DNA from: Desulfovibrio piger | Lineage (GTDB): Bacteria > Desulfobacterota > Desulfovibrionia > Desulfovibrionales > Desulfovibrionaceae | Assembly (NCBI RefSeq): GCF_951793255.1 | Contig: NZ_OX636706.1 | Span: forward strand, 2,164,001 to 2,228,000 | Reading direction: 5' to 3' | DNA: 64,000 bases | Shown here: piece after piece, positions 28,451 through 36,413 of the stretch | How positions within the stretch are numbered: the stretch's first letter is position 1 | Layout of the letters: every line of letters starts with the position of its first letter | Notes under the pieces: model-generated | What the model saw: only the letters and a program-made list of their open reading frames with translations | The model's database searches: none | Told to the model about the DNA's origin: nothing | Made by a program: the position numbers and the translations under genes

Positions 28451-30783
28451 GCCCTGTCTCCCGAATGGCGGGCCGGGCGGACCAGCAACAGGAAAAGAAG
28501 GGAAATGGCCACCAGGATGATGCCTGCCCAGCGGGCGGCGTCATCCACGCTCATGATGGCCATGACAGCCCCCACGCAGACCGGGCCGATGACCTGCCCC
28601 ACGCGTTGCAGGGCATCCAGCAGGCTCATGGCCTGATCCACACCGATGGCCCGGGCGATGTCCAGTTCCAGCAGGAATTCGCTCTGGGCCGGGATGTTGA
28701 GACCGGTGGCCAGTCCCAGCAGGATGGAGCCCGCCACCGAAGCCGGCAGGGGAGGAAGGAAACAGAAACAGGCCACGGACAGGGCCGAGAGGATGCCGGC
28801 CCAGAAAAGGAGCGGGCCTTTGTGCAGGCTGTTGCCGACCAGACGGGCGAAAAGGGGACCGCTGTAGATGACGATGAGGCAGTTGAGCATGTAGATGCGT
28901 CCGATGTTGGACTGGGCCACATCGGCCTGCTTGAGGAAGACAGGCAAAAAGTAGTTGAGGAAACCCACGCAGAGCAGGGCCGAGGGCAGCAGAGCCAGCA
29001 GGATGAAAGCCAGGAAGTGGCGGTCCGCCAGCAGGCGGCGGATCTGCGGCAGCGTCAGTCTGGCGGCCGGGGCTTCTTCCCGGACGTCTTCCTGCTTTTC
29101 CTGTCCGCGCAGCAGACGCAGGGGCACCAGGGCCAGACAGGCCAGGATGACGGCGGAGATGGCGAAAACGGGACCGTAGCCCAGACGTTCGGCCAGCATG
29201 GCCCCCAGGGCGCTGCCGCACAGGGATCCGGCATAGACACCGGCAAACATGTCGGCCAGTTTGCCGTTCCGCACCGTGTAGGCTTGGGCAGTGAGCAGGG
29301 AAAGGCCGTAGCCCAGTCCCACCAGCGCCCGGGCGGCGATGAAAAGCCAGGGGGTCCAGGCCAGCATGGAGGCCAGATAGCCCAGGGCCATACAGATGAT
29401 GCCCGTCATGAGGGGCGGCCGGGCCCCTTTGCGCTTCATCCATGTCCCGGCGATGAGCACGCTGAGGCCGGTCATGCCCATTTCTGCGGAGATGGGCAGG
29501 CCCAGCAGTACGTCGCGCGGGAGTATGCTCGTGGTGGTGAGTTCGGCCATGCGCAGGGGGATGAAGGAAATGGTCATGTCCATGGCCAGGATGAAGACGA
29601 ACATCAGCGGGCGGAACAGGGCGCTGCGGTGAGCGTGGGATTGCGTCGTCCCCTGCAGGCGGGCTTCCAGACTGCGGGAGAGCAGCAGGAACATCTCCAC
29701 CATGAAGATGAGGGAGATGGCCACCAGGGTCAGGATGTCCAGCCCGTTGGCGATCAGGCGCTCCAGCCAGGGACCGCGCGTGAGGGTGGCCCGCAGTTTC
29801 CAGCCCTGCTCCGGCGAATCCCCGCTGACGGAAAAGGCCGAGGCCAGCTCCAGCAGGGGGAATTCCTCGCCGGGCGGCAAAAGTTCGGGAAGGGGGCCGG
29901 AAGCGTGGCTCGATGCGAATACCTTACCGGAAGGCGCCAGGACCTCCAGGACAAGATCGTCACCGTGGGCGGTGGCGGCCCGGGTCAGATAGGCGGACAG
30001 GCGGCTGGTATCGTCCAGGGAGACACCCACCAGCAGCAGGCGGTTGAGGTCCTCGGTCAGGATGGCGCCGGTATGCGCGGCATCGTTCCTGAGCCCCTGC
30101 GTATATTGCCGGCTGACGGCATGCAGGGCCAGGGCCCCATTGCCCAGCATGAGCAGCAGGAAAATGGCGATGCACAGATTGCGGGGCATGCCTCCGGAAC
30201 GGCGCAGGCCAAGGCAGAGGGACAAAAGCAGTATCCCTGCCAGTGCCAGCCCGCCCTGAAAGAGCAGCTGCTGCCGGAAAAGATCCCTGAGTGTGGCATC
30301 CAGATTGCGGGAAGGCATCCAGACCGCGATATGGCCCACGATGTGTTCGTCCCGGTCCGCGACGGGGGCCAGCAGCAGTTCCCCGTCCTTCAGGGAAAGG
30401 ACAGCCTCTGTTCCCGTTTTCGGCAGGCGGTCGCTGATGTCCGGCAAAAGCGGGAAGCGCCCCCAGTGATGCAGGGCCATGCCCCGGGCATCCAGTACGG
30501 CCAGCGGCATATCGGCAGCCTGGCCCACACTGGCCAGCAGACGGTCGACATTGTGGTAGGTCTCCAGCTTTTTGCCAAAGCGGATCCCTATGGCCATACG
30601 GCTTTTCAGGGCCGTGGCCGCCACACTGGCCGATGCCTGCGTCCCCTCCCGTGTGGCCGTGCGCAGGGAGGAATAGAGCAGGGCATCGTACAGCAGCAGG
30701 CTGCACAGGAGGATGGCGATCCATCCGGCCAGGATGCGGCCCAAGGGCGCGCGCTGGTCCATCGAAGAGCAAGGCATGGTCAT
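28447..30783 (-). CDS. MFS protein with fused N-terminal sensor-like loops
   Basis: A 778-residue protein. Residues about 12-32 form a membrane helix, followed by an extracytoplasmic loop of about 130 residues, then two helices near 172-225, a second loop of about 130 residues, another helix near 360-385, and a C-terminal 12-helix major facilitator module (from RPLMFVFILAMDMTISFIPL). The loops resemble small periplasmic ligand-binding domains. Such a fusion suggests a transporter that also senses or is gated by an external ligand. It overlaps the phosphatase gene (ATGA) and the downstream unknown gene. Confidence 0.75.
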   Translation of the reverse strand: MTMPCSSMDQRAPLGRILAGWIAILLCSLLLYDALLYSSLRTATREGTQASASVAATALKSRMAIGIRFGKKLETYHNVDRLLASVGQAADMPLAVLDARGMALHHWGRFPLLPDISDRLPKTGTEAVLSLKDGELLLAPVADRDEHIVGHIAVWMPSRNLDATLRDLFRQQLLFQGGLALAGILLLSLCLGLRRSGGMPRNLCIAIFLLLMLGNGALALHAVSRQYTQGLRNDAAHTGAILTEDLNRLLLVGVSLDDTSRLSAYLTRAATAHGDDLVLEVLAPSGKVFASSHASGPLPELLPPGEEFPLLELASAFSVSGDSPEQGWKLRATLTRGPWLERLIANGLDILTLVAISLIFMVEMFLLLSRSLEARLQGTTQSHAHRSALFRPLMFVFILAMDMTISFIPLRMAELTTTSILPRDVLLGLPISAEMGMTGLSVLIAGTWMKRKGARPPLMTGIICMALGYLASMLAWTPWLFIAARALVGLGYGLSLLTAQAYTVRNGKLADMFAGVYAGSLCGSALGAMLAERLGYGPVFAISAVILACLALVPLRLLRGQEKQEDVREEAPAARLTLPQIRRLLADRHFLAFILLALLPSALLCVGFLNYFLPVFLKQADVAQSNIGRIYMLNCLIVIYSGPLFARLVGNSLHKGPLLFWAGILSALSVACFCFLPPLPASVAGSILLGLATGLNIPAQSEFLLELDIARAIGVDQAMSLLDALQRVGQVIGPVCVGAVMAIMSVDDAARWAGIILVAISLLFLLLVRPARHSGDRA

Positions 30784-32849
30784 GAGAATGTCCGGGGAGA
30801 GGCAGGTTGGGCCACGCTCGCACTGTGCGTGCGACAGAAGGCCAGCATGGTGATGTCGTCGGATTGGGGCTCTTCTCCCCGGAAGCGGACAAGCTCCGAG
30901 AAGATGAGCGTCAGCAGTTCCCTGGGCGAGGCCCCGCGATGGGCGGCCAGGAAATCCTGCAACCGGGCCTCACCGTACAGTTCCTTGTCGCCGTTCATGG
31001 CTTCGGTCACCCCGTCGGTAAAGAGCAGGCAGGTCTCCTGTTCCTTGAGGGTTTCCGTGAACAGCGTGTATTCCATGTCCGGGATGACGCCCACCAGCGG
31101 GCCGCTCAGCTTGTCCAGCATGCGGGGCGGGGCGTCCGAGGCCGCATCGATGATGTAGGGCGGGCAGTGCCCGCCGTTGGCGTAGCTCAGTTCACCGCTT
31201 TGGGGGTCATACAGGGCCAGGAAAAGGGTCACGAACATGTTGCCCGGGTTGTGGGCCTCGAGCATGGCGTTGACCTGCGACATGGCGGCCGCCGGATCGA
31301 GCCCGGAGCCGAGGGCGTAGCGCACGAGCGTGACGGTCATGGACATGAACAGGGCCGCCGGGACACCTTTGCCGGACACGTCTCCCAGGACAAGGGCCCG
31401 CCGCCCGTCGCTGGTGACGAAAAAGTCGTACATGTCGCCGCCCACTTCCTTGGCGGGATCCAGAAAGGCCGAGGCCCGGAAACCGCACACTTCGGGAGCT
31501 CCGTCCGGGGGCGGGAGGATGCCCATCTGGATCTCGCGTGCGGCGGAAAGCTCGCCCTCCATACGTTCCTTGCTGGCGGTGGCCTCCATCAGATTGCGGA
31601 TGTTGGTGGCAAGGGCCCCGCCCAGATGGGCATAGGCCCGGGCCAGCTGGCCCAGCTCGTCGCGACGTTCCAGCGGCAGCCCCTGGCTGAGGAGGGGCTC
31701 GAGCCGGTCAAGGGCATCGGGGGCGGCAAAATCCACTTCGGCCAGCTGACGGGTCTTGCGGGTCAGCAGTTTCAGGGGACGCAGCGTCCTGATGAGCATG
31801 AGCAGGGCCGCCAGAGCCACCAGCAGCATGATGGGCAGGCTCACGGCCAGCAGGCTGGCCAGCAGGCTGTCGGAAGGTTCCCGTATCTCGTCAAGGGGGG
31901 CCGTCAGGGCCACATACCAGCCAAAGGCCCGGATGCTGCCCAGCAGGCAGAGCATATCGCCCTGTGCCGACGGCAGGATGACCTTGGCCATGCCCGTCTG
32001 GCGGGCTTCTGCCCGGGCCGCGTCGAGGCCGTCAGGAAGAAGACCGTCACCACTGGAGACCAGGATATGCCCGTCACCGTCCAGCAGCGCCACGAGCCCG
32101 CCGGGATAAAGGGACATCTCCCTGAATTTTTCCCGCGTGTCCTCCAGCAGTTGCATCTGGGCCCGGACAGCCATCTTTTCCAGATCGTCCAGGGGGATCA
32201 TGGAGACCAGGATCTCCCGTGACGGCCTGTGGCCGTCCAAAGGCAGGAAATAGGTCAGCACGGGGCGATAGGTGCCGGAGGGGACCATGCGGCCTTCGTT
32301 GGTGGCCACGAGGCGGGGCAGGTCAAAAACGGCAAAATCACCATCCCGGGACAACTGTTTGAGCAGGCGCTGCACGGGCCGCTGTTTGGCATCCCGCAGA
32401 CTGGACGACAGGCCCAGAAGACTCGTCTGGCCGCTACGGAGTTTTTCCGTATCCAGGATCTCCATGCGGATACTGTCGACGTCATCCACCAGAGCGATGC
32501 TGGCGGCGTCCATGGCGGACAGCAGGGGTTGCAGGACGAGGTGGGCCTGCCCGCTGCCCGCGGGACGTTGCGGGGCCAGGGCCCGCAGCAGTGCCTGGAC
32601 GCGGGCGGAGGTGTCCCGCAGCTGCGCCTTGCGCAGGAGCACGGAGCGCACCTTGGCCGCCAGATGGTTGAGGGTGGCCGTATTGAGCCGTTCCTCTTCC
32701 ACCAGCAGCAGGGTGGCGAAATTTTTTTCTTCCATCCCGATCATGGTCTCCCCGACCCGCTGCCAGGTCAGGTAGAGGACCAGCGCGACGGTGAGGGCCA
32801 CGGAACAGACCACCAGCAGGGCCAGCCGCAATCTCAGGCTTGCGTTCAT
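30780..32849 (-). CDS. Membrane-bound SpoIIE/RsbU-type PP2C phosphatase with sensor domain
   Basis: A 689-residue protein: helix 1 at about 9-29, an extracytoplasmic sensor region to about 330, helix 2 (SLPIMLLVALAALLMLI), a HAMP-like linker, then a SpoIIE phosphatase domain from about residue 440. Metal-binding aspartates are in KEVGGDMYDFF and VLGDVSGKGVPAALFM, with LLFTDGVTEAMN near the end. It should dephosphorylate a STAS anti-anti-sigma factor; one is encoded at 57476-57814 at the far end of the T3SS cluster. This is the layout of BtrU in Bordetella. Overlaps both neighbours by four bases. Confidence 0.9.
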   Translation of the reverse strand: MNASLRLRLALLVVCSVALTVALVLYLTWQRVGETMIGMEEKNFATLLLVEEERLNTATLNHLAAKVRSVLLRKAQLRDTSARVQALLRALAPQRPAGSGQAHLVLQPLLSAMDAASIALVDDVDSIRMEILDTEKLRSGQTSLLGLSSSLRDAKQRPVQRLLKQLSRDGDFAVFDLPRLVATNEGRMVPSGTYRPVLTYFLPLDGHRPSREILVSMIPLDDLEKMAVRAQMQLLEDTREKFREMSLYPGGLVALLDGDGHILVSSGDGLLPDGLDAARAEARQTGMAKVILPSAQGDMLCLLGSIRAFGWYVALTAPLDEIREPSDSLLASLLAVSLPIMLLVALAALLMLIRTLRPLKLLTRKTRQLAEVDFAAPDALDRLEPLLSQGLPLERRDELGQLARAYAHLGGALATNIRNLMEATASKERMEGELSAAREIQMGILPPPDGAPEVCGFRASAFLDPAKEVGGDMYDFFVTSDGRRALVLGDVSGKGVPAALFMSMTVTLVRYALGSGLDPAAAMSQVNAMLEAHNPGNMFVTLFLALYDPQSGELSYANGGHCPPYIIDAASDAPPRMLDKLSGPLVGVIPDMEYTLFTETLKEQETCLLFTDGVTEAMNGDKELYGEARLQDFLAAHRGASPRELLTLIFSELVRFRGEEPQSDDITMLAFCRTHSASVAQPASPRTFS

Positions 32850-34141
32850 GCCTCCTCCCCGTCATGGCCGTGGGCCGTCTTGTCGAGGCGCAGCAGTTTT
32901 TTGCGCAGGCCTTCCCGGGTGATGCCGAGCAGTTCCGCCGCCCGGCTCTTGTTGCCCTGGCAGGCGTCGAGGGCCCGCTGTACCAGCAGGCGCTCCGCCT
33001 GTTCCAGATTAAATGTCGTCCGGATGTCCGGCAGCGGTTCCCGGGGGGCGGTGGCGCTTGTCTTTATGCAGCCGTGGCGCGCCAGGGCGGCCAGCAGTTT
33101 GGGAGAAAGATCCGACGGACGGATGACCGTATCCACGGTAAGGGCCGCTGCCCGTTCCATCTCGTTGCTCAGTTCGCGCACATTGCCGGGCCAGTCGTAG
33201 GCCAGCAGGCACTGCTGGGTGGCCGGGGCCAGGGTCAGGGCAGCGCGTTCCATATTGTGCGCATGCTGGGCCAGCAGATGCCGGGCCAGCAGCAGGATGT
33301 CGTCGCCCCGTTCGCGCAGGGGAGGGAGCGTCAGCTCGGCCACATTGAGGCGGTAGTACAGGTCTTCCCGGAAGCGCCCCCGGGCCACGGCCTGCCGCAG
33401 GTCCACATTGGTGGCCGCGATGACCTTGATGTCCACGGGCACGGGCCGGGCGCTGCCCACGCGCAGGACTTCCCGTTCCTCGAGCACGCGCAGCAGTTTG
33501 GCCTGATTGGGCAGGGACATGTCCGCCAGTTCGTCAAGGAAGAGCGTCCCGCCCGAAGCTTCTTCCACCAGGCCGCGGCGGGCGCTGACGCCGGTGGCCA
33601 CGCCCTTTTCGATGCCGAACATCTCGCTTTCGAACAGGGAGTCGGGGATGGCCGTACAGTTGACGGCCACGAAGGGGGCATCACGCCTGGGGGAGTGGTA
33701 ATGGATGGTCTTGGCGAAGATCTCCTTGCCCGTGCCGGAAGGCCCCAGGATCAGAGTGTTGATGGGCCGCCGGGCGATGGCCAGGGCCTGGGCCACCACC
33801 TGGCGCATGGCCGGGCAGCGACCGATGATGCGGCGGACATTGTACTCCTTTTGCAGGGTCTCCACCACCTGCCGGTTCTCCTCGTGCAGGCGCAGACGGC
33901 TTTTTCCCAGCTCCTGCGAAAGCTGTTCCACCTTTTCCAGCAGTTCCGCCCGGTGGAATTCACGGGCTTCCACCTTGACGATCATCATGCCGAAGGCCTC
34001 GGCCAGACGTTCCAGCTCCGGCGAGGAGCTGCCTTCCCGGGTCAGGGCGAACAGGGCATCCTCGTCCGCGGGACGACCCCAGGCAAGGTCGTCGCACAGG
34101 CGTATCAGCAGGGCAAGGGTTCGGGCGTTCTTTTCGTGCAT
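32846..34141 (-). CDS. Sigma-54-type AAA+ activator with altered GAFTGA loop
   Basis: A 431-residue regulator: an N-terminal helical region (about 1-100, coiled-coil rich) without a receiver domain, a central AAA+ domain with Walker A GPSGTGKE (133-140) and Walker B TLFLDELAD (199-207), and a C-terminal Fis-type helix-turn-helix (NKSRAAELLGITREGLRKKL). The loop that contacts sigma-54, normally GAFTGA, reads GVATGV at residues 180-185. The usual phenylalanine is therefore missing. It may be a variant activator or one that no longer works with sigma-54. It starts three bases after sctU (AAGGA site). Confidence 0.9.
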   Translation of the reverse strand: MHEKNARTLALLIRLCDDLAWGRPADEDALFALTREGSSSPELERLAEAFGMMIVKVEAREFHRAELLEKVEQLSQELGKSRLRLHEENRQVVETLQKEYNVRRIIGRCPAMRQVVAQALAIARRPINTLILGPSGTGKEIFAKTIHYHSPRRDAPFVAVNCTAIPDSLFESEMFGIEKGVATGVSARRGLVEEASGGTLFLDELADMSLPNQAKLLRVLEEREVLRVGSARPVPVDIKVIAATNVDLRQAVARGRFREDLYYRLNVAELTLPPLRERGDDILLLARHLLAQHAHNMERAALTLAPATQQCLLAYDWPGNVRELSNEMERAAALTVDTVIRPSDLSPKLLAALARHGCIKTSATAPREPLPDIRTTFNLEQAERLLVQRALDACQGNKSRAAELLGITREGLRKKLLRLDKTAHGHDGEEA

Positions 34142-34144
34142 GGC

Positions 34145-35188
34145 TTATCCTTGGCGCAGGGATTGCACCCAGCGCAGCACTTCCGCCACGGGGCCGATGA
34201 GGTCCTGGGGGATATAGGCGTTTTCCGTGCCTTGCTCGTACAGGCTGCGTGCCAGCGGCACGTTGCGCATGATGGGGATGCCCTCTTCCCGGGCGGTCTC
34301 GATCATGCGCTGGGCCAGCACGCCCTGGCCCTTGGCCAGGATGACGGGCAGGGGGGTCCTGTCTTTTTCATAGTCCAGAGCCACGGCAAAATGGGTGGGG
34401 TTGGTCACAAGCACCTTCGCTTTCCTGACGTTGGCGATCTGGTTCTGGGCGATCATCTCCTGGTGCAGCTGCTTGCGCTTGCCCTTGATGAGCGGATCGC
34501 CCTCGCTTTCCTTGAATTCCCGTTTGACTTCTTCCTTGCTCATCATGTGCTGCTTGTTGAACTGCCACTTCTGGAAGCACCAGTCCGCGGCGGCGATGAC
34601 GCAGAACACGCCCGCCGAAACAAGGACAAGGTCACCGCAAACGGAACCGAGAAGGCGCCACATGTCGCCGATGTCACCCTGCGGGATGCGGAACAGCTGC
34701 GGCATGTAGTCGGAAAAAATGACGTACACATTGATGCCCAGGATCAGCACCTTGATGATGTTCTTGAGGAACTCCACCAGGTTCTTGAGGGAAAAGACCT
34801 GCTTGAACCATTTGTTCATGCTCAGGTTTTCCAGTTTGGGCATGGCGGCCTGTACGGAAAACAGCACCCCCACCTGCATCATGTTGGCACAAAGGGCCAC
34901 GACCATGACCATGCCGATGAGCGGCAGGGCCACACGCAGGGCGCAGAGCAGGGTGGACGTGACGGCCAGGGGCAGGGCCTCCTCGAACGGCCTGTCCATG
35001 AGCAGCATGGGGGCCTCGCCCATGGCCAGCAAGGTATTGAGCATGTCGGAAGACATGGCCAGCAGATAGACGGCCACCGCCATGACGGTCAGGGCCGAAG
35101 GCACGTCCTGGCTTTTGGCGACCTGCCCTTTTTCCCGGGACTCCCGCAGGCGTTTTGGGGTCGGTTGTTCTGTTTTTTCGCTGCTCAT
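34145..35188 (-). CDS. sctU: T3SS export gate switch protein SctU (YscU/FlhB family)
   Basis: A 347-residue inner-membrane protein with four helices and a cytoplasmic domain. The autocleavage site N263-P-T-H266 is intact, as needed for switching from needle subunits to later substrates. MSSEKTEQPTPKRLRESREKG at the N-terminus is typical. The start at 35188 is chosen over an ATG nine codons upstream on family alignment. Confidence 0.96.
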   Translation of the reverse strand: MSSEKTEQPTPKRLRESREKGQVAKSQDVPSALTVMAVAVYLLAMSSDMLNTLLAMGEAPMLLMDRPFEEALPLAVTSTLLCALRVALPLIGMVMVVALCANMMQVGVLFSVQAAMPKLENLSMNKWFKQVFSLKNLVEFLKNIIKVLILGINVYVIFSDYMPQLFRIPQGDIGDMWRLLGSVCGDLVLVSAGVFCVIAAADWCFQKWQFNKQHMMSKEEVKREFKESEGDPLIKGKRKQLHQEMIAQNQIANVRKAKVLVTNPTHFAVALDYEKDRTPLPVILAKGQGVLAQRMIETAREEGIPIMRNVPLARSLYEQGTENAYIPQDLIGPVAEVLRWVQSLRQG

Positions 35189-35245
35189 AGGCTCAAAGTC
35201 TCCCGCGCTCCGCATCTGCCGTCATGGCCTGCGGGCATGGCGGCA

Positions 35246-36082
35246 TCATTCCCCTCCCGGCAGGAGATTATTCAGCTTGAGGATGGATTCCCGTGTAAAA
35301 TCAAAAAGTTCCGGTGCATGCGACAGCAGCAGTCCAAAATAGAAGCACAGCAGGAAAGCCGCGATGCCGCACTTGATGGGCATGGCCAGCACATACACGT
35401 TGAGCTGGGACGCAAAACGGTTGATCAGGCCCAGGGCCACGTCGGTCAAAAGACAGGCTGCCGCGATGGGCCCGGCCAGCAGCAGCATGTGCCCCATGAG
35501 CCAGCCGACCTTTTCCGCAAAATACAGGGGCGCTCCCTGGGGCACATCCAGGGGCAGGAGCTGCGTCACCGGCCAGATGCCGTAACTGGCGTACACCAGC
35601 CCCATGAAGGCCAGGAACGCCCCGGAAGTATAAAAAATGTAGACCAGGCTCTGGAACAGCAGCTGGCCCAGAGGGCTGCTCTGGTCGCCGGAAAGGATGT
35701 CCGTTCCTTCGGCCATGCTGGCCCCGCGCTGGTTGTCCATGAAAAAACCGGCACTTTGCACGGTCCAGAAGACGATGCCCGCAAGAAAGCCGATCATCAG
35801 GCCGAGCACGGCCTCCTTGAGCAGGAGCAGGGCCAGCTTGCCGCCCACCGCCAGGGAGAGCGCTGCGGAAAGCGTGATCTCGTCGGTCAGGTGGCTGACG
35901 ATGACGGGATGCAGGGGCAGGTACAGGGCCAGCACCAGCAGCAGACGTATCTGGCCCGTCACCACCGCAGAGCCCAGGAAGGGCGCCACCGTGACCAGGG
36001 CGAAGAGCCGCGGCATGCCCAGCAGCAAGGCCGTGAGGTGCCCGTAGACCCCGAGTTCCTGCAAAAATTGCGAAAAATCCAT
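35246..36082 (-). CDS. sctT: T3SS export gate protein SctT (YscT/FliR family)
   Basis: A 278-residue membrane protein, about six to eight helices, with the family stretch FFMDNQRGASMAEGTDILSG. It forms the core of the export gate with SctR and SctS. The start at MDFSQFLQEL (36082) fits the family; a longer start 11 codons upstream is possible. Lies between sctS and sctU. Confidence 0.95.
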   Translation of the reverse strand: MDFSQFLQELGVYGHLTALLLGMPRLFALVTVAPFLGSAVVTGQIRLLLVLALYLPLHPVIVSHLTDEITLSAALSLAVGGKLALLLLKEAVLGLMIGFLAGIVFWTVQSAGFFMDNQRGASMAEGTDILSGDQSSPLGQLLFQSLVYIFYTSGAFLAFMGLVYASYGIWPVTQLLPLDVPQGAPLYFAEKVGWLMGHMLLLAGPIAAACLLTDVALGLINRFASQLNVYVLAMPIKCGIAAFLLCFYFGLLLSHAPELFDFTRESILKLNNLLPGGE

Positions 36083-36146
36083 GCGTGTCCTGTCCGTGGC
36101 GTATCCTGGGGGCACCTCTTCCGTCAGCCGTATCCAGGCCTGCCGT

Positions 36147-36404
36147 TCAGAGTAGGTAGAAGCGGTTGAAGATGTCCTCGCTGTACCGCAATATCTCGCC
36201 GCTCAGCCATTTGCCCATAAGGAAGAGCGTCAGGCCCACGGCCAGCAGCTTGACGCCGAAGGCCAGGGTCTGTTCCTGCAGCTGGGTGATGGCCTGGATG
36301 AGGCTGAGCACGATGCCCACCACCGAAGCCACGATGATGGGCGGCAGGGACAGGATCATGACCAGGTACAGGGCCTTGACGGCGTAATCGATGGCAAGTT
36401 CCAT
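36147..36404 (-). CDS. sctS: T3SS export gate protein SctS (YscS/FliQ family)
   Basis: An 85-residue, two-helix protein (MELAIDYAVKALYLVMILSL at the start). Normal length. GGAG lies six bases before the ATG, and the gene begins nine bases after the sctV stop. Confidence 0.96.
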   Translation of the reverse strand: MELAIDYAVKALYLVMILSLPPIIVASVVGIVLSLIQAITQLQEQTLAFGVKLLAVGLTLFLMGKWLSGEILRYSEDIFNRFYLL

Positions 36405-36413
36405 GCCTAGCTC

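Noticed and set aside
28372-31158. A 928-codon rightward open frame
   Set aside because: Antisense to the MFS and phosphatase genes, with Gln/Gly/His-biased composition typical of a shadow frame.
32840-36169. A 1109-codon rightward open frame opposite the activator and sctU/sctT genes
   Set aside because: Antisense shadow of real GC-rich genes: His/Gln/Gly-rich translation, no domain, and the minus strand encodes clear T3SS proteins.
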